From contig JAUWAK010000062.1 in assembly GCA_030602105.1 (NCBI GenBank), positions 1 through 6,764 of the forward strand: 6,764 bases of DNA, read 5' to 3'. Below the pieces are notes generated by a model, which saw only the letters and a list, made by a program, of their open reading frames with translations, was not told the origin of the DNA and ran no database searches. A program made the translations under genes and the position numbers. Below are positions 1 to 6,540 of the stretch, piece by piece. Each line of letters opens with the position of its first letter. Within the stretch, counting starts at the first letter, position 1. Source of the stretch: Candidatus Aerophobota bacterium. GTDB taxonomy: Bacteria > Aerophobota > Aerophobia > Aerophobales > AE-B3A.

Positions 1-2175
1 AGCCTTACAGAATCCAAAGGCCCCGAAAGAGGTGAGCTGTTCAAATACCTTTTCTGCTATTTTTTTGTCTACTCCCTTTTTTTGACAGCCAGAGATAAAA
101 TCTTCTCTTAATTTCTCTTTTTCTTCTTGATTGATCTTTTGCGTCATTGAGCGGCGGAGAAGATCTGCCTGACCCAGGGAAAACCCGGCTAATCTTTGAG
201 CTATTCTCAAGACCTGCTCATGGAAGATAATCACTCCATAGGTTTCCTTTAGAATGGGCTCCAAGGTTGGATGAAGGAATCTTACCTTTTCTTTCCCATG
301 CCGTCTTTTTAAGAAAGGAGCAATCATATCAGCCTGCATAGGTCCGGGGCGAAATAAAGAAATATTAGCAATAATATCACTGAAGTTGGTGGGTTGCAGT
401 TTTCCTAGAAGTTGTCTCATGCCCGGGCTCTCCAGTTGAAAACAGCCTACCGTTTTGGTGGATCGTAGAAGTTCATAAACCTTCTCATCATCAAAAGGGA
501 TTTTTTCAAGATCTAATCTTATCCCCTTAGCTCTTATATGTTCCACCGCTTCACTAACAGCTCCGAGCATTCTTAAGGATAAAAGATCGGTCTTTATAAG
601 ACCTAATCTTTCAAGATCATCTTTATCATACTGAGCTAAAGAGAACCCCTTGGCTGATTTTTGAAGAGGCACCACGTTGCTTATAGGTTCATTGGAGATA
701 ACCACTCCCCCTAAATGACTGGATAGATGTCTAGGAAATCCATTCACTCCCTCAGAGATATCTATAAGCTCGCCATAACTCTTTTCCCTCAGCTCGCTTT
801 CTTTAAGTTCTGGGAGGGAGTGAAGCGCAGGCCTGATTTTATCTGCTCCAAAGTAGGGAAGGGTGTCGGTTAGGCTCTTTATCTTCTCATAACTCAGTCC
901 AAAGGATCTTGCCATCTCTCTTATTGCCCCTCGTGCCCGAAAGGTAGGAACGGTAGCTACTAGGGCTGCCTTGCCTGAGTATTTTCTTAAAACATATTCG
1001 ATTACCTCATCCCTTCTTCTGGAATCAAAGTCAAGGTCAATATCAGGTAAATCAAGCCTTTCAGGATTAAGGAACCTTTCAAAGAGAAGATTGTGTTTTA
1101 TGGGATCAATATCAGAGATACCTAATAGATACACTACCAAACTGCCAGATGCAGAGCCCCGAGCCGAGCATCTTATTCCTTTATTTTTAGCGAATGCTAC
1201 AATATCTTTTACCAAAAGAAAATAGGAAGAAAAACCCTTTCGCCGGATAACCTCGATCTCCCTTAAAGCATTTGAGCTTACCCGCCTGTCCCGATGAGGG
1301 TACTTCTGGGGAAAACTCTTAAGGCACTCCTTTAAGAGGTACTCATCCGCCTTCTCACCTTTAGGAAGAGAAAAGGAGGGGGAAAGAATTTTCCCTAAAT
1401 CAAGCTCGAGATTGCATTCCTCAGCTACTAGAGAGCTGCTAATTATTGCTGCAGGATACCTTGTAAATAGGCGAGCCATCTGCAAGGGCGTTTTCAGGTA
1501 ATATTCCTGGTTTGATGTTGACCGGATAGTCCGGTGATGTACTATCTGGCTCGCTTTGACTAATGCCTGGTGAAGATGATAATCTTTCTTTTTGGCGTAA
1601 TGAACGTCATTGGTGGCAACTACCAAAAGTCCTAGCTCACAAGCTAAATCAAAGAGAGCTTCATTCAGGACCCTGTCCTGAGGAAGAAGATGATTCTGAA
1701 GTTCTATTAAAAAGCGATCTTTGCCAAAGATATCTAAATATTTCCCAATCCTCTTCTTAGCGAGACGGGGTCTTCCTAGAAGAATGCAGGCTGCAAGCTC
1801 TCCCTTTGGGCCAGAAAGAGCAAAAAGATCTTTAGAGTATTTTTCCAGGATATTGATATCGAGAATAGGCTCATCGTCGGAGGATAAGTGCATCTTGCTA
1901 ATCAGGTGGCAAAGATTGGAATAGCCCCTTTTATTCTTAGCAATGAGGATAAGATGGTAACCAGAGCTAAGTTTTAATTCTACCCCAATGATGGGTTTAA
2001 TCCCTTCCTTTTTTGCTGCCTCATAGAATCTGATGGCTCCGTATAGGCCATCTTTATCGGTGATGGCAAGGGATGTCATTCTCCTTCTTTTAGCTTCCAA
2101 AATAAGATCATCAATATGAGAGGCTCCATCACCAAAGGTGAAATTAGAGTGAACATGAAGATGGCAAAAGCTCAT
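1..2175 (-). CDS. dnaE: DNA polymerase III alpha subunit, error-prone DnaE2/ImuC-like (partial, C-terminus off window)
   Basis: C-family replicative or translesion polymerase that extends DNA from dNTPs. The first 725 codons are open without interruption; the rest lies beyond the left edge (family about 1000-1150 aa). An N-terminal PHP domain starts at once (HLHVHSNF, residues 5-12) and keeps TNDVHY at 188-193. The usual His after ITD is Lys41, so its metal site may be incomplete. The polymerase core has SARGSASGS (337-345), PDIDLDF with catalytic Asp380 and Asp382 (377-383), and IKTDLL with the third Asp530. RPGPMQADM and QADLLRRSM follow, and the window ends in FGAFGFCKA. SNFTFGDGAS, DKDGLYGAIRF and FPRHLSSHLGG resemble DnaE2 more than housekeeping DnaE1 (inference). 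The start ATG overlaps the lexA stop by four bases (ATGA) and has only a weak SD, so translation is probably coupled and expression SOS-controlled. Family is certain; the DnaE2 subtype is likely, not proven. Confidence 0.93.
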   Translation of the reverse strand, partial: MSFCHLHVHSNFTFGDGASHIDDLILEAKRRRMTSLAITDKDGLYGAIRFYEAAKKEGIKPIIGVELKLSSGYHLILIAKNKRGYSNLCHLISKMHLSSDDEPILDINILEKYSKDLFALSGPKGELAACILLGRPRLAKKRIGKYLDIFGKDRFLIELQNHLLPQDRVLNEALFDLACELGLLVVATNDVHYAKKKDYHLHQALVKASQIVHHRTIRSTSNQEYYLKTPLQMARLFTRYPAAIISSSLVAEECNLELDLGKILSPSFSLPKGEKADEYLLKECLKSFPQKYPHRDRRVSSNALREIEVIRRKGFSSYFLLVKDIVAFAKNKGIRCSARGSASGSLVVYLLGISDIDPIKHNLLFERFLNPERLDLPDIDLDFDSRRRDEVIEYVLRKYSGKAALVATVPTFRARGAIREMARSFGLSYEKIKSLTDTLPYFGADKIRPALHSLPELKESELREKSYGELIDISEGVNGFPRHLSSHLGGVVISNEPISNVVPLQKSAKGFSLAQYDKDDLERLGLIKTDLLSLRMLGAVSEAVEHIRAKGIRLDLEKIPFDDEKVYELLRSTKTVGCFQLESPGMRQLLGKLQPTNFSDIIANISLFRPGPMQADMIAPFLKRRHGKEKVRFLHPTLEPILKETYGVIIFHEQVLRIAQRLAGFSLGQADLLRRSMTQKINQEEKEKLREDFISGCQKKGVDKKIAEKVFEQLTSFGAFGFCKA

Positions 2176-2774
2176 TTCTTAACTCTTAAGACCAACATCA
2201 CCTTACCTAGAATTTTAAACTCATCATCCCCATTCAAGATAATGTCCTCAAAATCTGGATTGGCAGATCTTAAGACTATTCTGTTGCCTTCCGAAGAAAA
2301 ATACTTTACTGTCGCATCATCCTGAATGAGAGCAGCAACAATCTCTCCCTTTTCTGCGGTGGGCTGGGGTCTTACCAAAACGTAATCACCGTCAAGGATT
2401 CCAGCCTCCTTCATACTGTCTCCTTCAACCTTTAGGAGGTAGGTATCCTTCCAGGGAGCTAAATCCTTATCCAATGTTAAGGTCCTCTCGATGTTCTCCT
2501 CGGCTAGTATAGGTTTTCCCGCAGCTATGGTGCCTATAACGGGAACATTTCTTCCTCGGGAAAAACCTTCAATCTCCAAAGTTCTTGCACCGGATGATCT
2601 TTTGATGTACCCTTTTTTCTCCAGAGCTTGAAAGTGTTTTTCTACCCCTTTAGTCCATTTTACCCCAAGATTTTGAGCAACTTCTCTCACAGTGGGAGGA
2701 TATCCTTTCTCGGATACATGCTCTTTTAAGAAATCTAGAACCTGCCTCTGCCTTTCGGTAAGAGCATTTCTCAT
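2172..2774 (-). CDS. lexA: LexA repressor (SOS regulator, self-cleaving)
   Basis: Transcriptional repressor of DNA-damage genes that cuts itself when RecA filaments form. The 200-aa length is typical. Residues 1-65 form a winged helix-turn-helix (LTERQRQVLDFL at the start, YPPTVREVA at 25-33, ALEKKGYI at 50-57). The S24 peptidase domain follows: cleavage site Ala85-Gly86 in GTIAAGKP, catalytic Ser120 in EGDSM and general-base Lys157 in ATVKYF, all present, so it should be active. The recognition-helix region (VKWTKGVEKHFQAL, 38-51) departs from the SPxxxxxHLKAL pattern of familiar LexAs, suggesting a non-standard operator. ATG 2774 is supported by AAAGGAG (2782-2788) seven bases upstream, by a good promoter, and by a perfect palindrome between promoter and SD that implies autoregulation. 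It is the first gene of a lexA-dnaE operon. Confidence 0.96.
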   Translation of the reverse strand: MRNALTERQRQVLDFLKEHVSEKGYPPTVREVAQNLGVKWTKGVEKHFQALEKKGYIKRSSGARTLEIEGFSRGRNVPVIGTIAAGKPILAEENIERTLTLDKDLAPWKDTYLLKVEGDSMKEAGILDGDYVLVRPQPTAEKGEIVAALIQDDATVKYFSSEGNRIVLRSANPDFEDIILNGDDEFKILGKVMLVLRVKK

Positions 2775-2788
2775 TTTAGCTCTCCTTT

Positions 2789-2806
2789 GGTAGACATTTG
2801 TCTACC
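2789..2806. promoter_or_regulatory. Probable LexA operator (SOS box)
   Basis: Perfect inverted repeat GGTAGACA-TT-TGTCTACC with 8-bp arms and a 2-bp centre. It lies directly downstream of the lexA -10 box, over the expected transcription start, and ends next to the lexA SD. A bound dimer would block RNA polymerase, as autoregulated LexA does elsewhere. The sequence does not match the E. coli (CTGT-N8-ACAG) or Bacillus (CGAAC-N4-GTTCG) boxes. The palindrome is directly visible; its assignment to LexA is inference from position. Confidence 0.7.
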
Positions 2807-2808
2807 CT

Positions 2809-2836
2809 ATTGTATAAAATAGTAGTGAGGTGTCAA
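2809..2836 (-). promoter_or_regulatory. sigma70-type promoter of lexA-dnaE
   Basis: On the minus strand a perfect -35 box TTGACA (2831-2836) is followed after 16 bp by TACAAT (2809-2814), one mismatch from the -10 consensus. The start of transcription would fall near 2800-2803, inside the palindrome at 2789-2806. A strong promoter under a tight operator is the usual layout for a LexA-controlled operon. Confidence 0.75.
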
Positions 2837-2979
2837 TCCCCCCAAAGAAACTATACTACTCTTCCATGAAGAGAAGATATACCAAAACAAATCCTAAAGG
2901 GACTCTCACTCAGGCAGAAGATAAGCTATTTTACCTTCTATATCCCCCAAACTTAACCAAAAGTGAATTTCGTATATAA
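2818..2979 (+). other. Short open stretch, possible transposase remnant
   Basis: This frame is open from 2818, has an ATG at 2866 and ends at TAA 2977-2979; from the ATG it would give 37 aa. Its middle, KGTLTQAEDKLFYLLY, resembles the N-terminal segment of some IS5-group transposases, where a basic stretch is followed by KGxLxTAEDKLFFILYY. No SD precedes the ATG, the match is only about 16 residues, and no catalytic part or terminal inverted repeat is visible. It overlaps the lexA promoter at one end and the next gene's promoter at the other. It is either a decayed insertion-sequence scrap or chance; I do not call it a functional gene. Confidence 0.25.
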
Positions 2980-2980
2980 T
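2953..2980 (+). promoter_or_regulatory. Putative promoter of the ankyrin-glycosidase gene
   Basis: A perfect -10 hexamer TATAAT (2975-2980) has TTAACC (2953-2958, four of six matches to TTGACA) 16 bp upstream. Transcription would begin near 2987 and give a leader of about 58 nt to the ATG at 3045. No LexA-like palindrome is present here, so the gene need not share SOS control with its divergent neighbour. Confidence 0.5.
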
Positions 2981-3044
2981 TGAGCTATTCGAAAATCCCT
3001 GTCCAATAACTTTTCTTAAAAGGAAATATCCAAGAGAGGAAAAA

Positions 3045-5102
3045 ATGCTACGTTCTTGGATTTTTGCAGTATTAATCACCTTCCTTATCTCCCTCTCAGC
3101 TTATGCTTCAGACTTAAATGAAGAACTGCTGGATGCAGCCTTGAATGGGCGAACATCCGAGGTCTTGACCCTGTTGGATGCCGGAGCTGAGGTGAATGCA
3201 AAAGATCCTCTTGGACGGACAGCCCTCCTCTTGGCGATAGCGAGTGGTCATGTCGACACAGTACAAGCCTTAGTGAACGCAGGAGCTAGCGTAAATGTAA
3301 AGGATTGGGATGGTTCGACAGTCCTGATGCAGGCGGCATATGGGGAGCATTCCCAAATCGTTCAGGCTTTGCTTGAGACAGGTGCCGATGTAAACATGAG
3401 AAGCCCTCGCGGTTCAACAGCCCTGATATATGCAGCACGTAAGGGTCGTACAGAAAATGTACAAATCTTACTAGATTCGGGTGCTGAAGTGGATGCAGCA
3501 TGTGAGGATGGCTCGACAGCTTTGCTGGAGGCAGCATCTCTCGGACATACTGAAACTGCTAGAGTCTTACTGGAGGCAGGTGCTAATGTTAATTGGAGAG
3601 GCGAGAATGGGTCGACAGCTCTGATGAGGGCAGCAGAAATAGGAATGACTGAACTAGTGCAAATTTTGTTGAATGCAGGAGCAGACGTAAATCTAAGAGA
3701 TTTAGATAGTAGGACAGCTCTAATGCGGGCAAAAAGTCTCCCTGAAATAATTGATTTACTCAAAAAGGCTGAGAGGATGAAATTTGAGTGGTTTCAGACG
3801 GGAAATACACTCTCCATAACTTCTCTCCAGTTCAAGCAGTCAAGTGAACTCGAAGACAACCGCCTTGGACAAATGGCGAGCCTTAAAGGAGACATTTCCA
3901 CCGGGCAGGACGTGCATTATTTCGTTAATCAAAATACCACTTTGGGGTTGAAGCGGGCTCGCTTGTCCATTGATTGGTTTGATTGGGGTGAGGTAGACTG
4001 GAGTAAGGAGGAATATTCCAAATATTCCATCGAACCTAACCATGACAAAGCCATAACAGGTTTGGTGAACAATGATATAAAGATAACGTACACTTTAGTC
4101 TTTTGGGACGTAGAAAGCTCTGGCAAAGAAGAGGAAGAAGGCTACTCAAGGTTTAAGACAGAAGATGAGATACAACGTTATCTTGATTATGCGCAATTCA
4201 TAGTTAGTCATTTCAAAGGCAAAATAGAATACTATGAAATACTAAATGAACCAATTACTGGTTCAGGTACTCAACAATCTGTAGAAGTAGCTGATTACAT
4301 AAACTTAGTTAAACGAGTTGTGCCTGCCATCCGCCAAGAAGATTCAGAAACCAAAATTGTAATTGGAGCTATTGGTACTTTGTCCTGGCCAGACGACTAC
4401 GATTACTTGCTGAACATCCTAAACTCAGAGGTAATGCCTTTGGTGGACGGTATTTCTTTTCATCCCATGCATGGTGTCTCGCCGGACTATGAGCTCAAGG
4501 ATGATTATTATCAATATCCATATGTCGTGCAAGAGATTAAAGATGTGGCTTCTTCTCATGGTTTTAAGGGGGAATACTTTGCTGATGAACTGGTTTGGCG
4601 TACCCCAGAAATTTTCCTCGAGAGTGAGCCTTGGTTGTATAGTAAAATTGTAGCTGCAAAATATTATGCTAGAGGTATTATCATTAATCTAGGTCTAGAC
4701 CTCAATACAGGACTAGCCTTGGAATCACTTGAAGAATTACCGCTTATGGTGAAAACAATTCGAAACCTATGCACTGTCATGGCTGGAGCTAAGCCAATAA
4801 CCCTATCCATAGAGATAGAAAGTGAGGCAACGAACATAAGCAATTATTGTTTTTCTTTGTCAAATGGCGATAAGCTCATTGCCTTATGGACGGACGGCGT
4901 GGCTGTTGATGAAGATCCTGGCGTGAACGCTAATTTAACTCTTGATGGCTTTACCACCCAGAATGTGATGAGCATTGATGTCCTAGAAGGCTATCAACAG
5001 CCCATGATAACAAGCGCCCAAAACGGAAACTTGGTCATCCAAAACCTCATAGTTAGAGATTACCCTCTGATACTTCACTTCACTAAACCCAGCGCACATT
5101 AG
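3045..5102 (+). CDS. Exported ankyrin-repeat / glycoside hydrolase (clan GH-A-like) fusion protein
   Basis: A 685-aa multidomain protein, probably secreted or periplasmic. Residues 1-21 form a signal peptide (basic MLRSW, hydrophobic core, AYAS cleavage region). Residues 24-245 are ankyrin repeats: an N-terminal cap, five exact 33-residue units starting at 54, 87, 120, 153 and 186 (GSTAL turns, LLxxGAxVN ends) and a shorter C-terminal cap from 219. From about 255 to 580 comes a TIM-barrel hydrolase: RARLSIDWFDW at the first strand, YYEILNEP with candidate acid/base Glu402, GISFHPMHG near 469-477, and YFADELVW with candidate nucleophile Glu515. The NEP plus late-Glu layout is that of clan GH-A (GH5/GH39-like); family and substrate cannot be read. 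Residues about 585-681 look like a beta-sandwich (LIALWTDG, VRDYPLILHF). AGAGG precedes ATG 3045 by five bases; no better in-frame start exists. It appears monocistronic. The repeats probably bind a protein or carbohydrate partner (inference). Confidence 0.9.
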   Translation: MLRSWIFAVLITFLISLSAYASDLNEELLDAALNGRTSEVLTLLDAGAEVNAKDPLGRTALLLAIASGHVDTVQALVNAGASVNVKDWDGSTVLMQAAYGEHSQIVQALLETGADVNMRSPRGSTALIYAARKGRTENVQILLDSGAEVDAACEDGSTALLEAASLGHTETARVLLEAGANVNWRGENGSTALMRAAEIGMTELVQILLNAGADVNLRDLDSRTALMRAKSLPEIIDLLKKAERMKFEWFQTGNTLSITSLQFKQSSELEDNRLGQMASLKGDISTGQDVHYFVNQNTTLGLKRARLSIDWFDWGEVDWSKEEYSKYSIEPNHDKAITGLVNNDIKITYTLVFWDVESSGKEEEEGYSRFKTEDEIQRYLDYAQFIVSHFKGKIEYYEILNEPITGSGTQQSVEVADYINLVKRVVPAIRQEDSETKIVIGAIGTLSWPDDYDYLLNILNSEVMPLVDGISFHPMHGVSPDYELKDDYYQYPYVVQEIKDVASSHGFKGEYFADELVWRTPEIFLESEPWLYSKIVAAKYYARGIIINLGLDLNTGLALESLEELPLMVKTIRNLCTVMAGAKPITLSIEIESEATNISNYCFSLSNGDKLIALWTDGVAVDEDPGVNANLTLDGFTTQNVMSIDVLEGYQQPMITSAQNGNLVIQNLIVRDYPLILHFTKPSAH
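3204..3698 (+). repeat. 99-nt tandem periodicity encoding five ankyrin units
   Basis: Five consecutive in-frame units of exactly 99 nt begin at 3204, 3303, 3402, 3501 and 3600. Each encodes a 33-residue ankyrin motif. At the DNA level the units are clearly diverged, with only short shared words such as TCGACAG around the Ser-Thr codons. The array therefore looks old or selected to vary, rather than freshly duplicated. Antisense open frames across this stretch are by-products of its codon pattern. Confidence 0.85.
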
Positions 5103-5208
5103 CTGACTGGGTTGAAAATAAGATTTCTCAGTGGGGCTCCATGAATAGAGCCGCAGCAACACACAGTGATACCTTCTGAGGCAGATGTTTGAGGAGGTAA
5201 CAGAATAA

Positions 5209-5646
5209 ATGGCACATGTTGCGAGTTCAGAAAAAGCGGCAAAGGGCGTGGAGTTGCCGGAATCCGTAGGGTGGAAAAAAAGCTGGCAAGGTACAGGCAC
5301 TTCAACAGTTCACATTGCCCAAGCGGACACGGAGTTGCTTGAGCTGCTGTATATGTTTAGGGGACGAGCAGACGTGCTGCGGTTTTTGGGAAGATGTCCG
5401 TTTCTTGTCCCTCTGCTTCTAGAAGCGTATATTCAGATTGGAGGTTACTTTCCGCTTTCGCCGGTCTTTCTTGAGGTCGTGACCGATCCGGAAGGAGCCG
5501 GAGAGAATCAATTGGTGATGTCCATCGCCGGGGACTTTTCCTCAGATGAGGCTCTCGCACAGCTCGATGAATTCGATGAGGACTGGTGGCTGGACGTCCT
5601 AGGCCGGACACAAAGAAAGCTTTGTATCGATGTAGAGTTCCAATGA
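5209..5646 (+). CDS. Conserved hypothetical protein, partner of a HEPN-type gene
   Basis: A soluble 145-aa acidic protein of unknown function without signal peptide or membrane segment. Marked stretches are FLVPLLLEAY (65-74), VFLEVVTDPE (86-95), DEFDEDWWLD (120-129) and the end KLCIDVEFQ. From memory these are the conserved blocks of an uncharacterised family, common in Cyanobacteria and Chloroflexota, usually followed by a small HEPN-domain gene; that could not be searched here. The next frame starts inside this gene's stop (ATGA), as such a pair would. No nucleotidyltransferase motif (GSxxxG...DxD) is present, so it is not a standard MNT antitoxin. AGGAGGT (5192-5198) is a full SD, 10 bases from the ATG. 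The 106 bp separating it from the preceding gene hold a weak GGCTC/GAGCC hairpin (5135-5152) but no clear promoter or T-rich terminator. It looks richer in G and C than the glycosidase gene. Confidence 0.8.
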   Translation: MAHVASSEKAAKGVELPESVGWKKSWQGTGTSTVHIAQADTELLELLYMFRGRADVLRFLGRCPFLVPLLLEAYIQIGGYFPLSPVFLEVVTDPEGAGENQLVMSIAGDFSSDEALAQLDEFDEDWWLDVLGRTQRKLCIDVEFQ

Positions 5647-5804
5647 GTTTCAACTGGTCCGAATACTTCCAGCTAGCGCGAGAACTGGCTGATAAGAGCA
5701 AAAAACCGAGGAGGATTGGTGTCAAGACTGAGGTAGCCAAGCAAAACATGGGGCAACATGAGCAGTACCAGAAGCGAGAAGCCCGACGTCCCGTTAGTCC
5801 ATGA
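5643..5804 (+). pseudogene. Truncated HEPN-type protein (N-terminal fragment)
   Basis: The frame starts at the ATG inside the stop of the preceding gene (ATGA overlap) and gives 53 aa. Its first 16 residues, MSFNWSEYFQLARELA, look like the N-terminus of small HEPN-domain proteins of about 130-150 aa that I recall paired with the upstream family. The expected continuation (an acidic-basic helix, SAISRAYYAAF-like segment and RxxxxxH motif) is missing. Instead a short basic tail without family likeness runs to a TGA at 5802-5804, inside the end of the opposing dehydrogenase. The break lies between about 5695 and 5793. I infer a deletion or rearrangement that removed the effector and left its partner. 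A genuine 53-aa protein is the alternative. A longer start at 5586 in this frame lies wholly within the upstream gene and is less likely. Confidence 0.5.
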
Positions 5805-6540
5805 GGTATCCACCGTTCACGTCCAGGATCTCTCCGGTGATGAAGCTTGCCTCGTCGGAAGCGAGGAAGAGAACAGCGGCGGCTACCTCCTCGGGGCGAC
5901 CCAGCCGTTTCAAAGGAATTTGTGACATGAGCTGTCTTCTCTTTTCTTGAGACCACTCAGCGCTCATCTCGGTTTCAACGGCATGGGGAGCAACTGCGTT
6001 GACACAGATACCATATTCTGCCAGCTCTCTTGCCATTGATTTTGTAAGCGCATTTATCGCTCCTTTTGAGGACCCATAGCTTGGGGCTGAGGCGATATCG
6101 CCTACTTTTCCGGCGATGGAGGAAACATTCACTATCTTGCCGCAGCCCTGCTTTTTCATAATAGGAATGACCGCCTTTGAGCAGTTATAAGTGCCCCTGA
6201 GATTCACAGCTATGACTCTATCCCAGTCCTCGTAGGAGTGATCCTCTGTGGATCCTCTTTTGATAATCCCAGCATTATTAACCAGAATATCTATCCTCGC
6301 AAAGTTGGAATAGACCCTGTTTACCATTTCCTCAACTTCCTTCTCATTTGAAACATCAGCTTTCACTGCAAGAGCTTTCTTCCCTTTCGATTTTGCCTCG
6401 TGAACAATCTCCTCTGCCCTCTCAAGATTAACGTCATTGATAGCTACCGCTGCGCCTTCCTGAAGGAATCTCTGGGCAATAGCTTTTCCTATTCCCCGTG
6501 CGGCTCCTGTCACTATGGTGACTTTATTCTTTAGTCTCAT
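5794..6540 (-). CDS. Short-chain dehydrogenase/reductase (SDR), FabG-like
   Basis: A cytoplasmic NAD(P)-dependent oxidoreductase of classical SDR type, 248 aa, the usual length. The cofactor motif TGAARGIG is at 11-18, NNAG at 88-91, and the catalytic set is Asn113, Ser141, Tyr155 and Lys159 (YGSSK). Asp36 at the end of the second strand suggests NAD(H) rather than NADP(H). The C-terminal FITGEILDVNGGY segment is complete. The normally conserved Gly of the NAVAPG motif is His186, which may affect the substrate loop. FabG, sugar or polyol dehydrogenases and other alcohol dehydrogenases all share this pattern. The sugar-permease tail 29 bases upstream favours a carbohydrate-linked dehydrogenase (inference). 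The ATG at 6540 has AAGGGG (6548-6553) seven bases upstream. The 3' end overlaps the truncated HEPN frame by 11 bases, tail to tail. Confidence 0.93.
   Translation of the reverse strand: MRLKNKVTIVTGAARGIGKAIAQRFLQEGAAVAINDVNLERAEEIVHEAKSKGKKALAVKADVSNEKEVEEMVNRVYSNFARIDILVNNAGIIKRGSTEDHSYEDWDRVIAVNLRGTYNCSKAVIPIMKKQGCGKIVNVSSIAGKVGDIASAPSYGSSKGAINALTKSMARELAEYGICVNAVAPHAVETEMSAEWSQEKRRQLMSQIPLKRLGRPEEVAAAVLFLASDEASFITGEILDVNGGYLMD

Noticed and set aside
64..72. TTTGTCTAC, a half match to the putative LexA site, inside dnaE
   Set aside because: Only one arm is present, without an inverted partner, in the middle of a coding region; chance is enough.
2859..2873. CTCTTC-CAT-GAAGAG hairpin between lexA and the glycosidase gene
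   Set aside because: A 6-bp stem with no T tract, upstream of both divergent genes, so it is not a terminator; no other role is supported.
3204..3698. CRISPR or satellite repeat
   Set aside because: The 99-nt period is in-frame coding repeat with diverged units and no spacer structure.
3286..3763. Two antisense open frames opposite the ankyrin array (83 and 133 codons)
   Set aside because: They follow the 99-nt period of the ankyrin codons on the other strand and have no recognisable protein features; they are shadows.
3779..3781. Internal ATG (residue 245) as a separate start for the hydrolase domain
   Set aside because: GAGAGG touches the ATG without spacing and the frame is continuous with the ankyrin cap and signal peptide, so a single fusion gene is better supported.
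5135..5152. GGCTC/GAGCC hairpin after the glycosidase stop as a terminator
   Set aside because: The stem is only five pairs with an eight-base loop and no following T run.
5586..5642. An upstream in-frame ATG that would lengthen the HEPN fragment to 72 codons
   Set aside because: The added residues lie inside the well supported upstream gene, and family-like sequence begins at the ATG at 5643 with its ATGA overlap.
5357..5956. A 199-codon minus-strand frame across the small gene, HEPN fragment and SDR end
   Set aside because: It crosses three better supported genes, is low-complexity and Arg/Ser/Pro-rich, and overlaps the SDR in another frame.
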